Made by a program: the position numbers and the translations under genes. The notes under the pieces were generated by a model. The model was not told the origin of the DNA. It ran no database searches and worked only from the letters and a program-made list of their open reading frames with translations. From assembly GCA_940746715.1 (NCBI GenBank), contig CALNWN010000007.1, forward strand, positions 215,459 through 279,458: a stretch of DNA of 64,000 bases, in the 5' to 3' direction. Each line of letters begins with the position of its first letter. Position 1 is the first letter of the stretch. The stretch comes from an uncultured Paraburkholderia sp. (lineage in GTDB: Bacteria; Pseudomonadota; Gammaproteobacteria; Burkholderiales; Burkholderiaceae). Shown in pieces: positions 7,668-16,230 of this stretch.

Positions 7668-10661
7668 ATGATGGATCGAACGATGAAACGTCAGGCTCTC
7701 AAGACCATTTTGTTCGCGTTGCCCAAGGTCCTTGACCTGACGGCACGCCGTTTCCCGATGTATCGCGCTCGTCTCAAGGAGAGAAATCTGGTTGCATGGA
7801 TCGGATTGATGGACGAAAGCATCGGCCGGGTTATCGAGTTCAGGAACGGCCGTATTCGATCGCACGCCGCCAGGCGTGCACGGTCCGACGTGCGCATGGC
7901 CTTCAAGGATGTCGCCACGGCTTTGAAATTTCTCTCACCCAATCCCGACCAGGGAGAAATCATCCACGCCGCCAAGAATTTCAAGGTGGTAACCGAGGGC
8001 GAGGATGAGCTGCTCGTCTGGCTCATGCAAACACTGGCCATGATGCAGACCGTCGCCCTGTCGATTGGCACCCCCATGCAAGACGGTACTCGCCGGTATA
8101 CGACCTGCACGAACGGCGGGCCGCTGTACGTGTACGTCAAAAACGGGCGTATCGTTCGCGTCACTCCCATCGAATTTGATGATCGCGATGCGGCTAGCTG
8201 GGTGATCGAGGCACGCGGCCGGCGCTTCTCGCCACCGCGACGCGCATTGGTGGCCCCCCATGCGTTGACTCTCAAGTCGCTCGTCTACTCCGACAAGCGC
8301 ATTCTCCATCCGATGAAGCGGGTCGATTTCGATCCAGACGGTGAACGCAATCCTCAGAACCGTGGCAAGTCGGGATATGTGCGTATCAGTTGGGACGAGG
8401 CGCTCGATATCGTCGCCAAAGAGATCAATCGGCAAAAGCGCGTTCACGGTCAGGGCTCCATTACGTTCCCGATGTCGTCGCACCATCAGTGGGGCAACGT
8501 AGGCTACTACTTGAGCGCATTGACACGCTTTGCCAACCTGATCGGCTTTACCCGCGTGGCCGCCAATCCGGACAGCTGGGAGGAGTGGTACTGGGGGGCC
8601 ATGCATCACTTCGGCAACTCGATGCGCATTGGGGTGCCAGCCGGCTATGGCGACGTGGAGGACGCCCTCAAGGAAGCGGAGATGATCGTCTTCTGGTCGT
8701 GCGATCCGGAGAGCACCAATGGCGCCTACGTGGGCTTCGAGGGCACGCCGCGCCGTTTGTGGGCCAAGGAACTCGGGCTGCAATTCGTGCATATTGATCC
8801 GCACTGCAATCCCACGGCTCAGTTGCTCGGTGGCCGCTGGATTCCGATCCGCCCGCAAACCGATGCGGCGTTGGCCACAGCGGTCATGTACGTGTGGACG
8901 GTGGAGGGTCTGTACGACAGGGAGTATGTAGCTGCCAGAACGACCGGCTTCGAGCAGTGGCGCGCGTATTTGCTGGGCGAAACAGACGGCATTCCCAAAA
9001 CGCCGGAATGGCAAGAATCGGAAACGGGCGTGCCGGCCAAGGACGCTCGCGCATTAGCACGCCTGTGGGGAAACAGGAAGGTTCATCTGGCCGTCGGGAT
9101 GACGGGCGCGGGATTTGGCGGCGCCGGCCGAGGCGCCACCGGTGCGCAATGGGCGCGCTGCATGGTCATGATGATGGCCATGCAGGGCTGGGGCAAACCG
9201 GGCGTCAACTTCGGTTGCCTCGAAGTAGGGGTGCCTCACGATCTGCATTTCTACTTTCCAGGCTACGCGGATGGCGGCATTTCAGACGATCTCGCCTGGA
9301 CGGGCAACGCGGTGAACAACTATCAACGCATGCCCCACATCTTGACCCTGAACCCGGTCAAGCAAATGGTGCCACGGCAGCAGTTGCCGGAAGCCATCAT
9401 CGACGGCCATGCCACGGGTTATCTCTGGGATGGGATGTTGCAGGAAGCGCAGTTTGCGCCGTTCAGCTATCCCATGCCCGGTTACTCGCCGATCCATATG
9501 ATCTATCGCTACGGCGGGTCGGCGCTGAGCACCGTGACGAATTCCGGCCGCTGGACGGAGGCTTACCGGCACCCGAGCATCGAATTCGTCGTCAATCAGT
9601 CCATCTGGATGGAAGGTGAGGCGCAGTTCGCCGATGTGATCTTGCCGGCATGTACGGCATTGGAGCGCTGGGATATCGGTGAGTGGTCGAATTCCGGCGG
9701 CTACGCGCACCATGGGTTCGGCACCGTCAACCATCGCGTACTGACGATGCAGCATAAGTGCATCGAGCCTTTAGGCGAATCGCGTTCCGACTACGATATT
9801 TTCACTGCGATCCTGACGCGGCTAGGCTTGGGCGGCGTATTCACAGAAGGGTGTAGCGAACTGAATTGGGTCAAGCGGGTTTTCGACTCATCCGATCTGC
9901 CTGACCACGTGTCGTGGCGCGAGTTTTGCCGAAAGGGCTATTACGTCGTGCCGTCCGAGAAGCCCGAACTTCGTCATCCCGTGGACATGCGTTGGTTCGC
10001 GCAGGGCCGCCGAAAGGACTTGCACGAACCGCATCCATTGCCGTCCCAGTTCGCCGAAAAGTTCGGTGAGGGCTTGCAGACGCCAAGCGGAAAATTCGAG
10101 TTCGTGCCGGAGTTACTCGAGCGGCACACTGCGAACAACCCGGAAAGGCCGCCGCTCAATCGATACATCCCGTCGTGGGAGGGTTTGCGTTCCGAGCTCG
10201 CGCAACGCTACCCGTTGCAGTTGATCGCGACGCACAGCCGCTACAGTTTCCATACCCACTGCGACGGCAAGCGTTCGGCGGTCAATAGTATTGACGACCA
10301 TCGCGCGCTGATCGGAGGCCACCGCTTCTGGTTGTTGAGGCTGAGCCCAACAGACGCCGCCGCTCGCGGCATTGCCCATCGAGACCTCGTCAAGGTGCAT
10401 AACGATCGCGGCGCCGTGATCTGCGCCGCCGACGTTTCGCCGCTGGTGCGCGCTGGAGTGGTCAAGTCCTACGAGGCGAGCGCTGAATTCGAACTCGTCG
10501 AGATTGGCGGCGAGCAGGTTGAAATCGGCGGTTGCATGAACATGCTCACACCTGATCGGCCGCAAACCGCTGGCACGAGCAGCATGAGCCCGAATTCCTG
10601 CCTGGTGCAGGTTGAAAAGTGGCGAGGCACCGACGCGTTTCTGCTCAGCCGCGCAGCGTGA
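7668..10661 (+). CDS. Molybdopterin oxidoreductase, transhydroxylase/resorcinol hydroxylase-type large subunit with N-terminal extension
   Basis: An intact 997-residue DMSO-reductase-family subunit without an N-terminal Fe-S motif. Residues from about 140 (RRYTTCTNGGPLYVYVKNGR) to the end match the family. Key residues fit pyrogallol-phloroglucinol transhydroxylase as I recall its structure: His272 in SSHHQWGNVGY, and Asp302-Ser303 in NPDSWEEWYWG, where the Ser corresponds to the Mo ligand. The His-to-Asp spacing of 30 equals that of His144 and Asp174 in the Pelobacter enzyme, and Tyr529 or Tyr533 could be the third catalytic residue. The C-terminal dinucleotide-binding part has SRYSFHTHCDG and PNSCLVQVEKW. 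Residues 1-125 are an extra domain resembling SCP2-type sterol-binding proteins (IGRVIEFRNGRIRS; IIHAAKNFKVVTEGEDEL). The next gene is the Fe-S partner. Resorcinol hydroxylase, transhydroxylase or a related phenol hydroxylase are all possible. Confidence 0.82.
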   Translation: MMDRTMKRQALKTILFALPKVLDLTARRFPMYRARLKERNLVAWIGLMDESIGRVIEFRNGRIRSHAARRARSDVRMAFKDVATALKFLSPNPDQGEIIHAAKNFKVVTEGEDELLVWLMQTLAMMQTVALSIGTPMQDGTRRYTTCTNGGPLYVYVKNGRIVRVTPIEFDDRDAASWVIEARGRRFSPPRRALVAPHALTLKSLVYSDKRILHPMKRVDFDPDGERNPQNRGKSGYVRISWDEALDIVAKEINRQKRVHGQGSITFPMSSHHQWGNVGYYLSALTRFANLIGFTRVAANPDSWEEWYWGAMHHFGNSMRIGVPAGYGDVEDALKEAEMIVFWSCDPESTNGAYVGFEGTPRRLWAKELGLQFVHIDPHCNPTAQLLGGRWIPIRPQTDAALATAVMYVWTVEGLYDREYVAARTTGFEQWRAYLLGETDGIPKTPEWQESETGVPAKDARALARLWGNRKVHLAVGMTGAGFGGAGRGATGAQWARCMVMMMAMQGWGKPGVNFGCLEVGVPHDLHFYFPGYADGGISDDLAWTGNAVNNYQRMPHILTLNPVKQMVPRQQLPEAIIDGHATGYLWDGMLQEAQFAPFSYPMPGYSPIHMIYRYGGSALSTVTNSGRWTEAYRHPSIEFVVNQSIWMEGEAQFADVILPACTALERWDIGEWSNSGGYAHHGFGTVNHRVLTMQHKCIEPLGESRSDYDIFTAILTRLGLGGVFTEGCSELNWVKRVFDSSDLPDHVSWREFCRKGYYVVPSEKPELRHPVDMRWFAQGRRKDLHEPHPLPSQFAEKFGEGLQTPSGKFEFVPELLERHTANNPERPPLNRYIPSWEGLRSELAQRYPLQLIATHSRYSFHTHCDGKRSAVNSIDDHRALIGGHRFWLLRLSPTDAAARGIAHRDLVKVHNDRGAVICAADVSPLVRAGVVKSYEASAEFELVEIGGEQVEIGGCMNMLTPDRPQTAGTSSMSPNSCLVQVEKWRGTDAFLLSRAA

Positions 10662-10670
10662 GGATTCAGA

Positions 10671-11527
10671 ATGAAAAAGTGGAACTTGATTGTCCGTGTC
10701 GGACGTTGCGAAAACTGTCAGAACTGCGTTATTGCGTCCCGTGACGAGCATGTAGGCAATGACTTCCCAGGTTACGCCGCACCGGCAACCATCAGCGCCG
10801 AGAGCCCGATCCGAATCCTGCGGCGCGTCCAGGGCGGCTCGCATATGATCGAGACCATCTACCTTCCGGTGATGTGCAATCACTGCGATGACGCACCGTG
10901 CATGAAAGTGGGCGGTAGCGCTATTCGCAAGCGCGCCGACGGTGTTGTCATTATCGATCCGGATAAAGCGCGGGGTCGAAAGGATATCGTGAAGGCTTGC
11001 CCGTATAAGGCGATCGTCTGGAACGACGAACTTCAGCTGCCGCAGATCTGGATATTCGATGCTCACCTGCTGGATCAAGGTTGGCGGCACCCGCGTTGTC
11101 AACAGTCGTGCCCGACGGAGGTATTCGAAGCAGTGAAGCTCGATGACGAATCGATGAGAGAAAGGCCGCGAAGCGAGGGGCTTAGGGTGTTGCGGCCCGA
11201 CTGGGGTACGAAGCCACGCGTCTGGTATAGCGGGCTCGTTAGGATACCTGTTTTATTGGAGGAAGCGTGAGCGCGCAGGTGGGCGATGTAGTCGAATGCG
11301 TCCCGGGTGCAAAAGCGGCGCTGTATGCAGGCGATCGCATAGTGGCCGAAATCGTCTCCGACGTGTTCGGCGATTTCCGCTTCAGCGGCCTGGAAAAGAA
11401 CAGCGGGATCTATCGAGTCGAAGTCCGTCATGCATACGGGGAGGCTTCGTGCCAATGTGAGCTGGGGGAGAGCGTGCACCTTCGAGCTTGTGGTGGGGCT
11501 CCGGATTTGGCGAGCGTGTGCTCCTGA
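10671..11527 (+). pseudogene. Fe-S subunit of transhydroxylase/resorcinol hydroxylase, frameshifted before the Cna-B-like domain
   Basis: Ferredoxin-type electron-transfer subunit beginning 9 nt after the large subunit. Cysteine clusters are CENCQNC, CNHCDDAPC, ACPYK and CQQSCPTE, enough for several [4Fe-4S] centres. The first frame ends at 11270 after PRVWYSGLVRIPVLLEEA. Shifting by one base near 11244 restores CFIGGSVSAQVGDVVECVPG and continues AALYAGDRIVAEIVSDVFGDFRF to 11527. This is the C-terminal beta-barrel (Cna-B/transthyretin-like) domain that distinguishes the small subunit of pyrogallol-phloroglucinol transhydroxylase. A one-base deletion therefore separates the Fe-S part from the barrel. 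The internal GTG at 11267 overlaps the stop (GTGA) and could in principle restart translation. The domain make-up strongly supports the transhydroxylase family for the pair. Confidence 0.85.
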
Positions 11528-11727
11528 AGACGCGGCCCCCGGCCACTTTTCCACCATGCGATGTTCGTCCGGCGAGCAGCATCGACGAACAACTCGATGC
11601 AGTTCACTGAGCTTGCGTCATTCAAGGCAGGTGACAGCGCTGTGCTCGTGAGTTCGTCGGGCTTCGCAGCGCTGGCTTTACGGCCGGCCCGCTTCTGCAA
11701 ACAATGGGTGGGCGGTTACCGACACCT

Positions 11728-12440
11728 TCAGTGTACGGTGAGCGGTTTGCGAGCGAGCTCCTCGGATTGACTGGCGGGCCATTGCGAGCGGATTCTCGCC
11801 ACCACCACGTCCGGCAGAGGGACGTAGTCCAGCGCGTCGACTGTTTTTCCTCCATGAGCAAATGCCCATTCGAAGAATTTCAGTGTTGCTTCGTTGCGGC
11901 CCGCCGCGTCACGCGCGGCATGAATGAGCACATAGGTTGCGCCCATGACTGGCCATGCATCCTGACCTCGTGGGTTGGTGAGCGACTGATTGGGCGTGTC
12001 GGGCATCCTCATGTTCGGATTCAGCCGCGCGATTGCAGGATCGTCCCAGTAGCGAATCTTGCCGAGAAAGATCTCCGCGAGCACCTGTCCTGAAAGCGTG
12101 AGCTTGCCGGCTGCAATGCCCGGAAGATTACGACAGGAACGACGCCGCCGATCGCTGTTGGAAACTGCCTCAATCCGTTAGCCGAGAGCTGCTCGTCGGT
12201 CAGCGGCGCGTCGGAGCCTGCGAAATCGACCTCGTTGGCAAGCATCCGCTTGATGCCATCCGTAGAGGCTGTAGCGTGATAGACCACTTTGCTTCCGCCC
12301 GACGCCCGATAGTCGGTGGCCCATCGGATGTAAAGCGGCGCGGCGAACGTGCTGCCGGCCCCGGTAATGTCGGCGGAGTACGCGGCCGTTGCACATGAAA
12401 GGCAAAGCACGTCAGCCATGAGGGTGCGCAATGCTCTCAC
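11728..12440 (-). pseudogene. PstS-like phosphate-binding protein, frameshifted and internally deleted
   Basis: Reading from the ATG at 12440: a signal peptide, then ITGAGSTFAAPLYIRWATDY and STDGIKRMLANEVDFAGSDA, the hallmark N-terminus of periplasmic phosphate-binding PstS. A single missing base near 12132 breaks VVPVVNLPGIAAGKLTLSG. The next frame resumes LAEIFLGKIRYWDDPAIARL and then jumps from NMRMPDTP directly to NQSLTNPRGQDAWPVMGATY and ATLKFFEWAF. From memory about 150-200 residues between these blocks are missing compared with normal PstS (about 340 aa), so there is a large internal deletion as well. No pst transport genes adjoin it; in this clade it may have been an extra PstS copy. 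Convergent with the transhydroxylase operon. Confidence 0.85.
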
Positions 12441-12747
12441 GAGGGCCTCCGGTGGGATCCGATTATCGGGCAGCAGTGAGCTAACGTCGCCGATGCCAAT
12501 AGTCTTGGCGAATGCAAATCGTCACCGCTATTGCAGCGGCAGTTTGAATCCGTACGCGCGGCGTGGGTCTGCTGTTTGCTCCGCCTATACCGCATGACGC
12601 CAATTACACGACGCTCGCACGGCGAATTCCAATTGAATCGTGCTATCACTGCGCGGAATTCGCGAACCGCGAAGCGACAGGCAATGACTGCAAACAGACG
12701 GAGAAGTTGAACTCGACGGAATTCGTTATCGGGGCCGTTATCGCGTC
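12441..12747. other. Intergenic stretch, no gene recognised
   Basis: About 300 nt upstream of the pstS relic. Several short frames cross it, but none has a ribosome binding site or a recognisable product. It presumably contained the pstS promoter. Confidence 0.4.
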
Positions 12748-12894
12748 ATGAGCGGCACGGTTATTGTGTACGTCGACGACGAAATCTGGTTCGCGAGCCG
12801 GAATCTGACCGAACCGGACCTCGTGGCCCGATGCCTACTCTCTGACCTTGTGCGCCGTATCGAATCGCGCAAACGAAAGCCGGCAGGCCGATAA
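12748..12894 (+). CDS. Small hypothetical ORF (48 aa)
   Basis: ATG at 12748 to TAA at 12892-12894, encoding MSGTVIVYVDDEIWFASRNL and a basic C-terminus RRIESRKRKPAGR. The composition is protein-like (acidic and hydrophobic start, charged tail), but the upstream GGGGCC is only a weak ribosome binding site. No family recognised; it may be a gene fragment. Listed because it is the most plausible frame between pstS and the gene at 13035. Confidence 0.3.
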   Translation: MSGTVIVYVDDEIWFASRNLTEPDLVARCLLSDLVRRIESRKRKPAGR

Positions 12895-13034
12895 ATCCGA
12901 CGGTCATGTGCTCCGGCAACATCAAACCGCTTTTCTGTTTTCGGCCGTCTTCGCTGCCCATCGACCGCAGTACGGCGCATATCAAGCGATCGATGCAATG
13001 CGGTGAGCGTGTCAGGTCTCGTCTGCGAGGCAAC

Positions 13035-13493
13035 TCATGACTTCGTGGGGCGGCCTGTTTTTACCTGCTCGACTGCTGAGACTGCGGCGAGCAGGCGCTT
13101 CTGCGCTGCAGACTCCAGCATCAGCAGGCCCGCGCGCAGCAACTCGCTTTTTTTGACAGAGACACCTGCTGCCAGGCACTTCTGTTTGAGCGCCGCGATC
13201 TTCTCGTAGTCCGACTTGGGCATCGTGAAGCTGTCGCGTACGACTTTTTCCTTTCTTGCGCGTCTGGATTTCGTACTTTCCGCAGCCTTGACCGGCTCTG
13301 CCTCAACCTTGACTCGTGCCGCTTTGGTTCCAGCCGCGGCCTTCAACGCCTTGTTTGTCGCCACTTTTTCCTTGGGCGAATCCGCGTTCGGTGCTGTTAG
13401 CTGCGGTTCGTCTCCGGCGCCGTGCGCGCGTTCAGCTGCCTTGGGAAAATGAAATGCCTTGCTGTTTGCTTTTTTTGTGGTTGCTTGGGACAT
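13035..13493 (-). CDS. Hypothetical Lys/Ala-rich protein with ribbon-helix-helix-like C-terminus
   Basis: A 152-residue protein from the ATG at 13493 (MSQATTKKANSK). Residues 1-75 are a low-complexity basic linker rich in Lys and Ala; about residues 76-125 hold KEKVVRDSFTMPKSDYEKIA followed by LKQKCLAAGVSVKKSELLRA, a strand-helix-helix pattern reminiscent of small DNA-binding proteins. An ATG 15 nt upstream (13508) is also in frame; 13493 is preferred because CGAG lies at a usable distance. A 12-bp perfect palindrome lies just upstream at 13507-13518. The longer open frame extending to 13778 overlaps the LysE gene and is not real. Similar proteins of unknown function are common in Burkholderia; a nucleoid-associated or regulatory role is only a guess. 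Confidence 0.65.
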   Translation of the reverse strand: MSQATTKKANSKAFHFPKAAERAHGAGDEPQLTAPNADSPKEKVATNKALKAAAGTKAARVKVEAEPVKAAESTKSRRARKEKVVRDSFTMPKSDYEKIAALKQKCLAAGVSVKKSELLRAGLLMLESAAQKRLLAAVSAVEQVKTGRPTKS

Positions 13494-13506
13494 CGCGAAT
13501 CTCGTC

Positions 13507-13518
13507 ATTGTATACAAT
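13507..13518. promoter_or_regulatory. Perfect palindrome ATTGTATACAAT (operator candidate)
   Basis: Twelve-base perfect palindrome immediately upstream of the hypothetical gene at 13493, embedded in an AT-rich stretch (to about 13535) that would contain its promoter. The TTGTATACAA core resembles operators of some GntR-family regulators. Alternatively it could be an autoregulatory site for the encoded RHH-like protein. Confidence 0.45.
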
Positions 13519-13720
13519 ATAAATAGTATATACGGTTTTGTGCGAACGCAAATGGCAGGCGCCCGTGGGATTTGCGGCACGCTCCTTCCGGTCATCCATG
13601 CGGCGCTGAAAGGCGGCGAAAGCGCTTCCACAACACGCCCAATGCATCGTGGTCGGCGGCGACCCGGCAGGCGAGATAACCTCGTGCATCCCCGATGCCG
13701 GTCGCCATCGCCTGACGCCT

Positions 13721-14353
13721 TTACAGATGCGTCGTCAGAAGGCGAACGCCAGCCATCCCGAACACCACCGCCAGGCATCCTTCCAGGGCGCGGCGAGTTC
13801 TCAGGTAGATCCTGCGAGCGGAATTCGTCGAAAACAATACGGCATAGCTACCGAACACGAGGCATCCAATGGCCCCGCAGCCCACCACCAGGGCACCATG
13901 ACTAGTCCCGTTGCGGTTAGACGATAGGGCAATAATCGAAACCCACACGAGGATCGCTTTGGGATTGGTGAGATGGAGCATCGCTCCTCGCGAGTAGACG
14001 CCCGTCAATGTCCGCTCCTGTTCGACGTTCATGACGGATGCACCTGTTGTCGCAAAGGCGTTGCGTCCAGCCTTGAAGGCTAGCCACAAGAGATAGAGGC
14101 CGCCGCAAACCTTGACTGCAACGATGAACCGGGAATATGCAATCAAGGCAGCCGACACGCCCAGCGTCGCCACCGTCGCCCAAAACATCGACCCGGTGAC
14201 GATGCCGAGTGCGAACATCAAGGCCGCTTTCCGGCCGTGACTGACCGCAATCGACGCAATTGCAAGATTGCTGGGCCCGGGACTCGCGGTGCCAACAAAA
14301 TACGCTGCATACGCAAGCAACAGGTTTGTCGAAAAGTAGGCGCTTAGCGTCAT
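13721..14353 (-). CDS. LysE/RhtB family amino-acid exporter
   Basis: An intact 210-residue membrane protein. The ATG at 14353 is preferred over 14389 because GGAG stands 7 nt before it and the resulting length is typical. Family motifs are YFVGTASPGPSNLAIASIAV near the N-terminus, AALMFALGIVTGSMFWA, the GGLYLLWLAFKAGRNAF region, and HLTNPKAILVWVSI in the middle, followed by two further membrane segments. LysE/RhtB proteins export amino acids, homoserine lactones or related small molecules; substrate unknown. It lies alone on the minus strand between the hypothetical gene and the epoxide hydrolase relic. Confidence 0.9.
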   Translation of the reverse strand: MTLSAYFSTNLLLAYAAYFVGTASPGPSNLAIASIAVSHGRKAALMFALGIVTGSMFWATVATLGVSAALIAYSRFIVAVKVCGGLYLLWLAFKAGRNAFATTGASVMNVEQERTLTGVYSRGAMLHLTNPKAILVWVSIIALSSNRNGTSHGALVVGCGAIGCLVFGSYAVLFSTNSARRIYLRTRRALEGCLAVVFGMAGVRLLTTHL

Positions 14354-14545
14354 GACCGGGCTCCAGCGATTGGGAATTTGCGTGATCATCCGGCCAGGGA
14401 AAATCCAACGGAAGTGGCGATCTTGCCATCTTTGGAGGAATTTCAGACATACGTATCACATGCGTGTCAACCCGCCTGGCCGATGGCGGCGCATAGCTCA
14501 GCCAGACGGAAGCTCAATGCAAAAAAGTCCGGGCGGGTCCGGCTT

Positions 14546-14609
14546 GCATGAATTGATTGAGAAGCGCTCCGCCGCATCCTTCGCGGAGCGCTTCTCAATC
14601 AATTCATGC
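14546..14609. repeat. 27-bp perfect inverted repeat with 10-nt loop at the 3' end of the epoxide hydrolase gene
   Basis: Left arm 14546-14572 and right arm 14583-14609 are exact reverse complements; the loop is CGCATCCTTC. The right arm contains the stop codon (14604-14606) of the minus-strand epoxide hydrolase gene and extends past it on both sides. Downstream on the minus strand lies a run of six T (complement of AAAAAA at 14521-14526), so it may act as a very strong terminator for that gene. Confidence 0.8.
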
Positions 14610-15955
14610 CCGCAAAGGCCTCAACCCCGCGCGCACTTCATTCGCGAAGATCATCGGTTCTTCCCACGCAGCGAAGTGCCCGCCCGTTTCGGGCTTGTTG
14701 AAGTAGATCAGATTGTGATAGGCCTTTTCCGTCCAGCTCCTCGGCGCCTGGTAATTTTCGCCCGGAAAAGCGCTGACAGCCGCAGGCACATTTACGTCGG
14801 CCGCGAGAAAGAAGTTCGCGTGCGATTCCCAGTAGAAGCGAGCGGCCGAGATACCTGTATTGGTGAGCCAATAGAGCGTGATGTCGTCGAGTAGTCGTCG
14901 CGCGTTAGCGCGCCTGAGGAATGGCCGTTGACGGGATGACCGAGCACGGCCGCGCTCAACGCCGCAGCGGGCTGGCCATAGCCGTCGCCGTGATCGAGCA
15001 GCCAGGACGCCAGTGCAACGGGCGAGTCAGCGAGTCCATACAGCGTCTGGGGGCGTGTGCCCATTTCTACAGCGTAGCCGCGCTTCTTCTTGAAGTTGGC
15101 GCTCAACTGTTCATAGGCTTGCCGCTCCTCGTCCGATAAGCCGGCAGGCATCGCGTCGCCCGCTGCCAGCGACTTCAGGGTTTCTGCGGGAACGGAGGCC
15201 GGGAAGTTCACGTGAATACCCATCAATTCGGGCGGCGCCTGCCTGGCCATGATGTTCGTCACGATGCCACCCAGGTCGCCGCCCTGCGATGCAAAGCGCT
15301 CATAGCCGAGCCGTTTCATCAACGTAACCCACGCGCGCGCAGTGCGCTCCGGACCCCAGCCCGTTGTAGTGGGCCTTGCGGAAAAACCATAACTAGGCAA
15401 TGACGGAATCACGAGGTGAAAGGCATCCGAAGCCGGCGCGCCATACGCGACAGGATTGACAAGCGGATCGATGATCTTGAACTGTTCGATCACCGAGCCC
15501 GGCCAGCCGTGCGTCACGATCAACGGCATCGCGTTGTCATGCTTTGAACGGACATGGATGAAATGGATATCGAGTCCGTCGATCTCCGTGACGAACTGCG
15601 GATACGAATTCAGCCGCGCCTCGATTTTGCGCCAGTCGTAGCCAGTCGCCCAGTATTGCGCGAGTCCCTGAAGGGTGGCGAGCTGAATGCCCTGCGATTC
15701 GTCGGGCACCGTCTCACGATCGGGCCAGCGCGTCGCCTTGATGCGGCGCCGCATCTCCGCCAGTTGCGAGTCGGGAACATGAACGCGAAACGGCCGAAGC
15801 GCTGTCTTGTCGCCCGTTGCGGGTTCAGTGATCTTGCCGGTCGCCGGATTCGTATCTGCGAAGGCGAGGCGGCTTAGCGAGCCTGCGACGATCGCCGCGG
15901 CGGCCGCACCGACGAAGTGCCGGCGCGATGGGGATTGGGGCGTGTCGTTTGACAT
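14604..15955 (-). pseudogene. Epoxide hydrolase (EHN-type, Tat-exported), one frameshift
   Basis: The ATG at 15955 starts a Tat-like signal (SRRHFVGAAAAAIVAGSLSR), then the EHN lid (RPFRVHVPDSQLAEMRRRIK). The alpha/beta-hydrolase core has the oxyanion motif HGWPGS (149-154) and Asp227 of QGGDLGG as likely nucleophile. The first frame loses homology after SSGALTRDD near 14895; shifting one base restores LLDDITLYWLTNTGISAARF, and the frame then runs to NKPETGGHFAAWEEPMIFAN (with the likely catalytic His of GGHFAAWEEP) and the TGA at 14604-14606. The lesion is a one-base deletion that removes the catalytic His from the main frame. The enzyme would have opened epoxides to diols in the periplasm. 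No operon partner. Confidence 0.87.
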
Positions 15956-16230
15956 GGAATCAGTCTGCTGCCTTGATCAGCGTGTTGCGTTGCGTGGTAA
16001 CTCAGCGGCGTGCGGGGCACGATAAGTCCGCTTTTGTGCGGCGCAGCCTTTCTGCCTGCGATGGAGGCATTTCAGCGGATGAACGTATCCCGCTTATGTC
16101 CTAAAGCGGCTTGCGCGTAAGCATGCGTATCCGTCTCTGTTGCAGATACGTTGCGATACAAAAGTAAGGGGAAGGCGGGAAGGGGCGAGGAGGAGGGCAG
16201 CGAGGAGGACGCGGCGCGATCTGGCACGGC

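Noticed and set aside
13494..13778. N-terminal extension of the hypothetical protein at 13035 to 13778
   Set aside because: The extra 95 codons overlap the LysE gene in antisense and have no start signal; the ATG at 13493 fits better.
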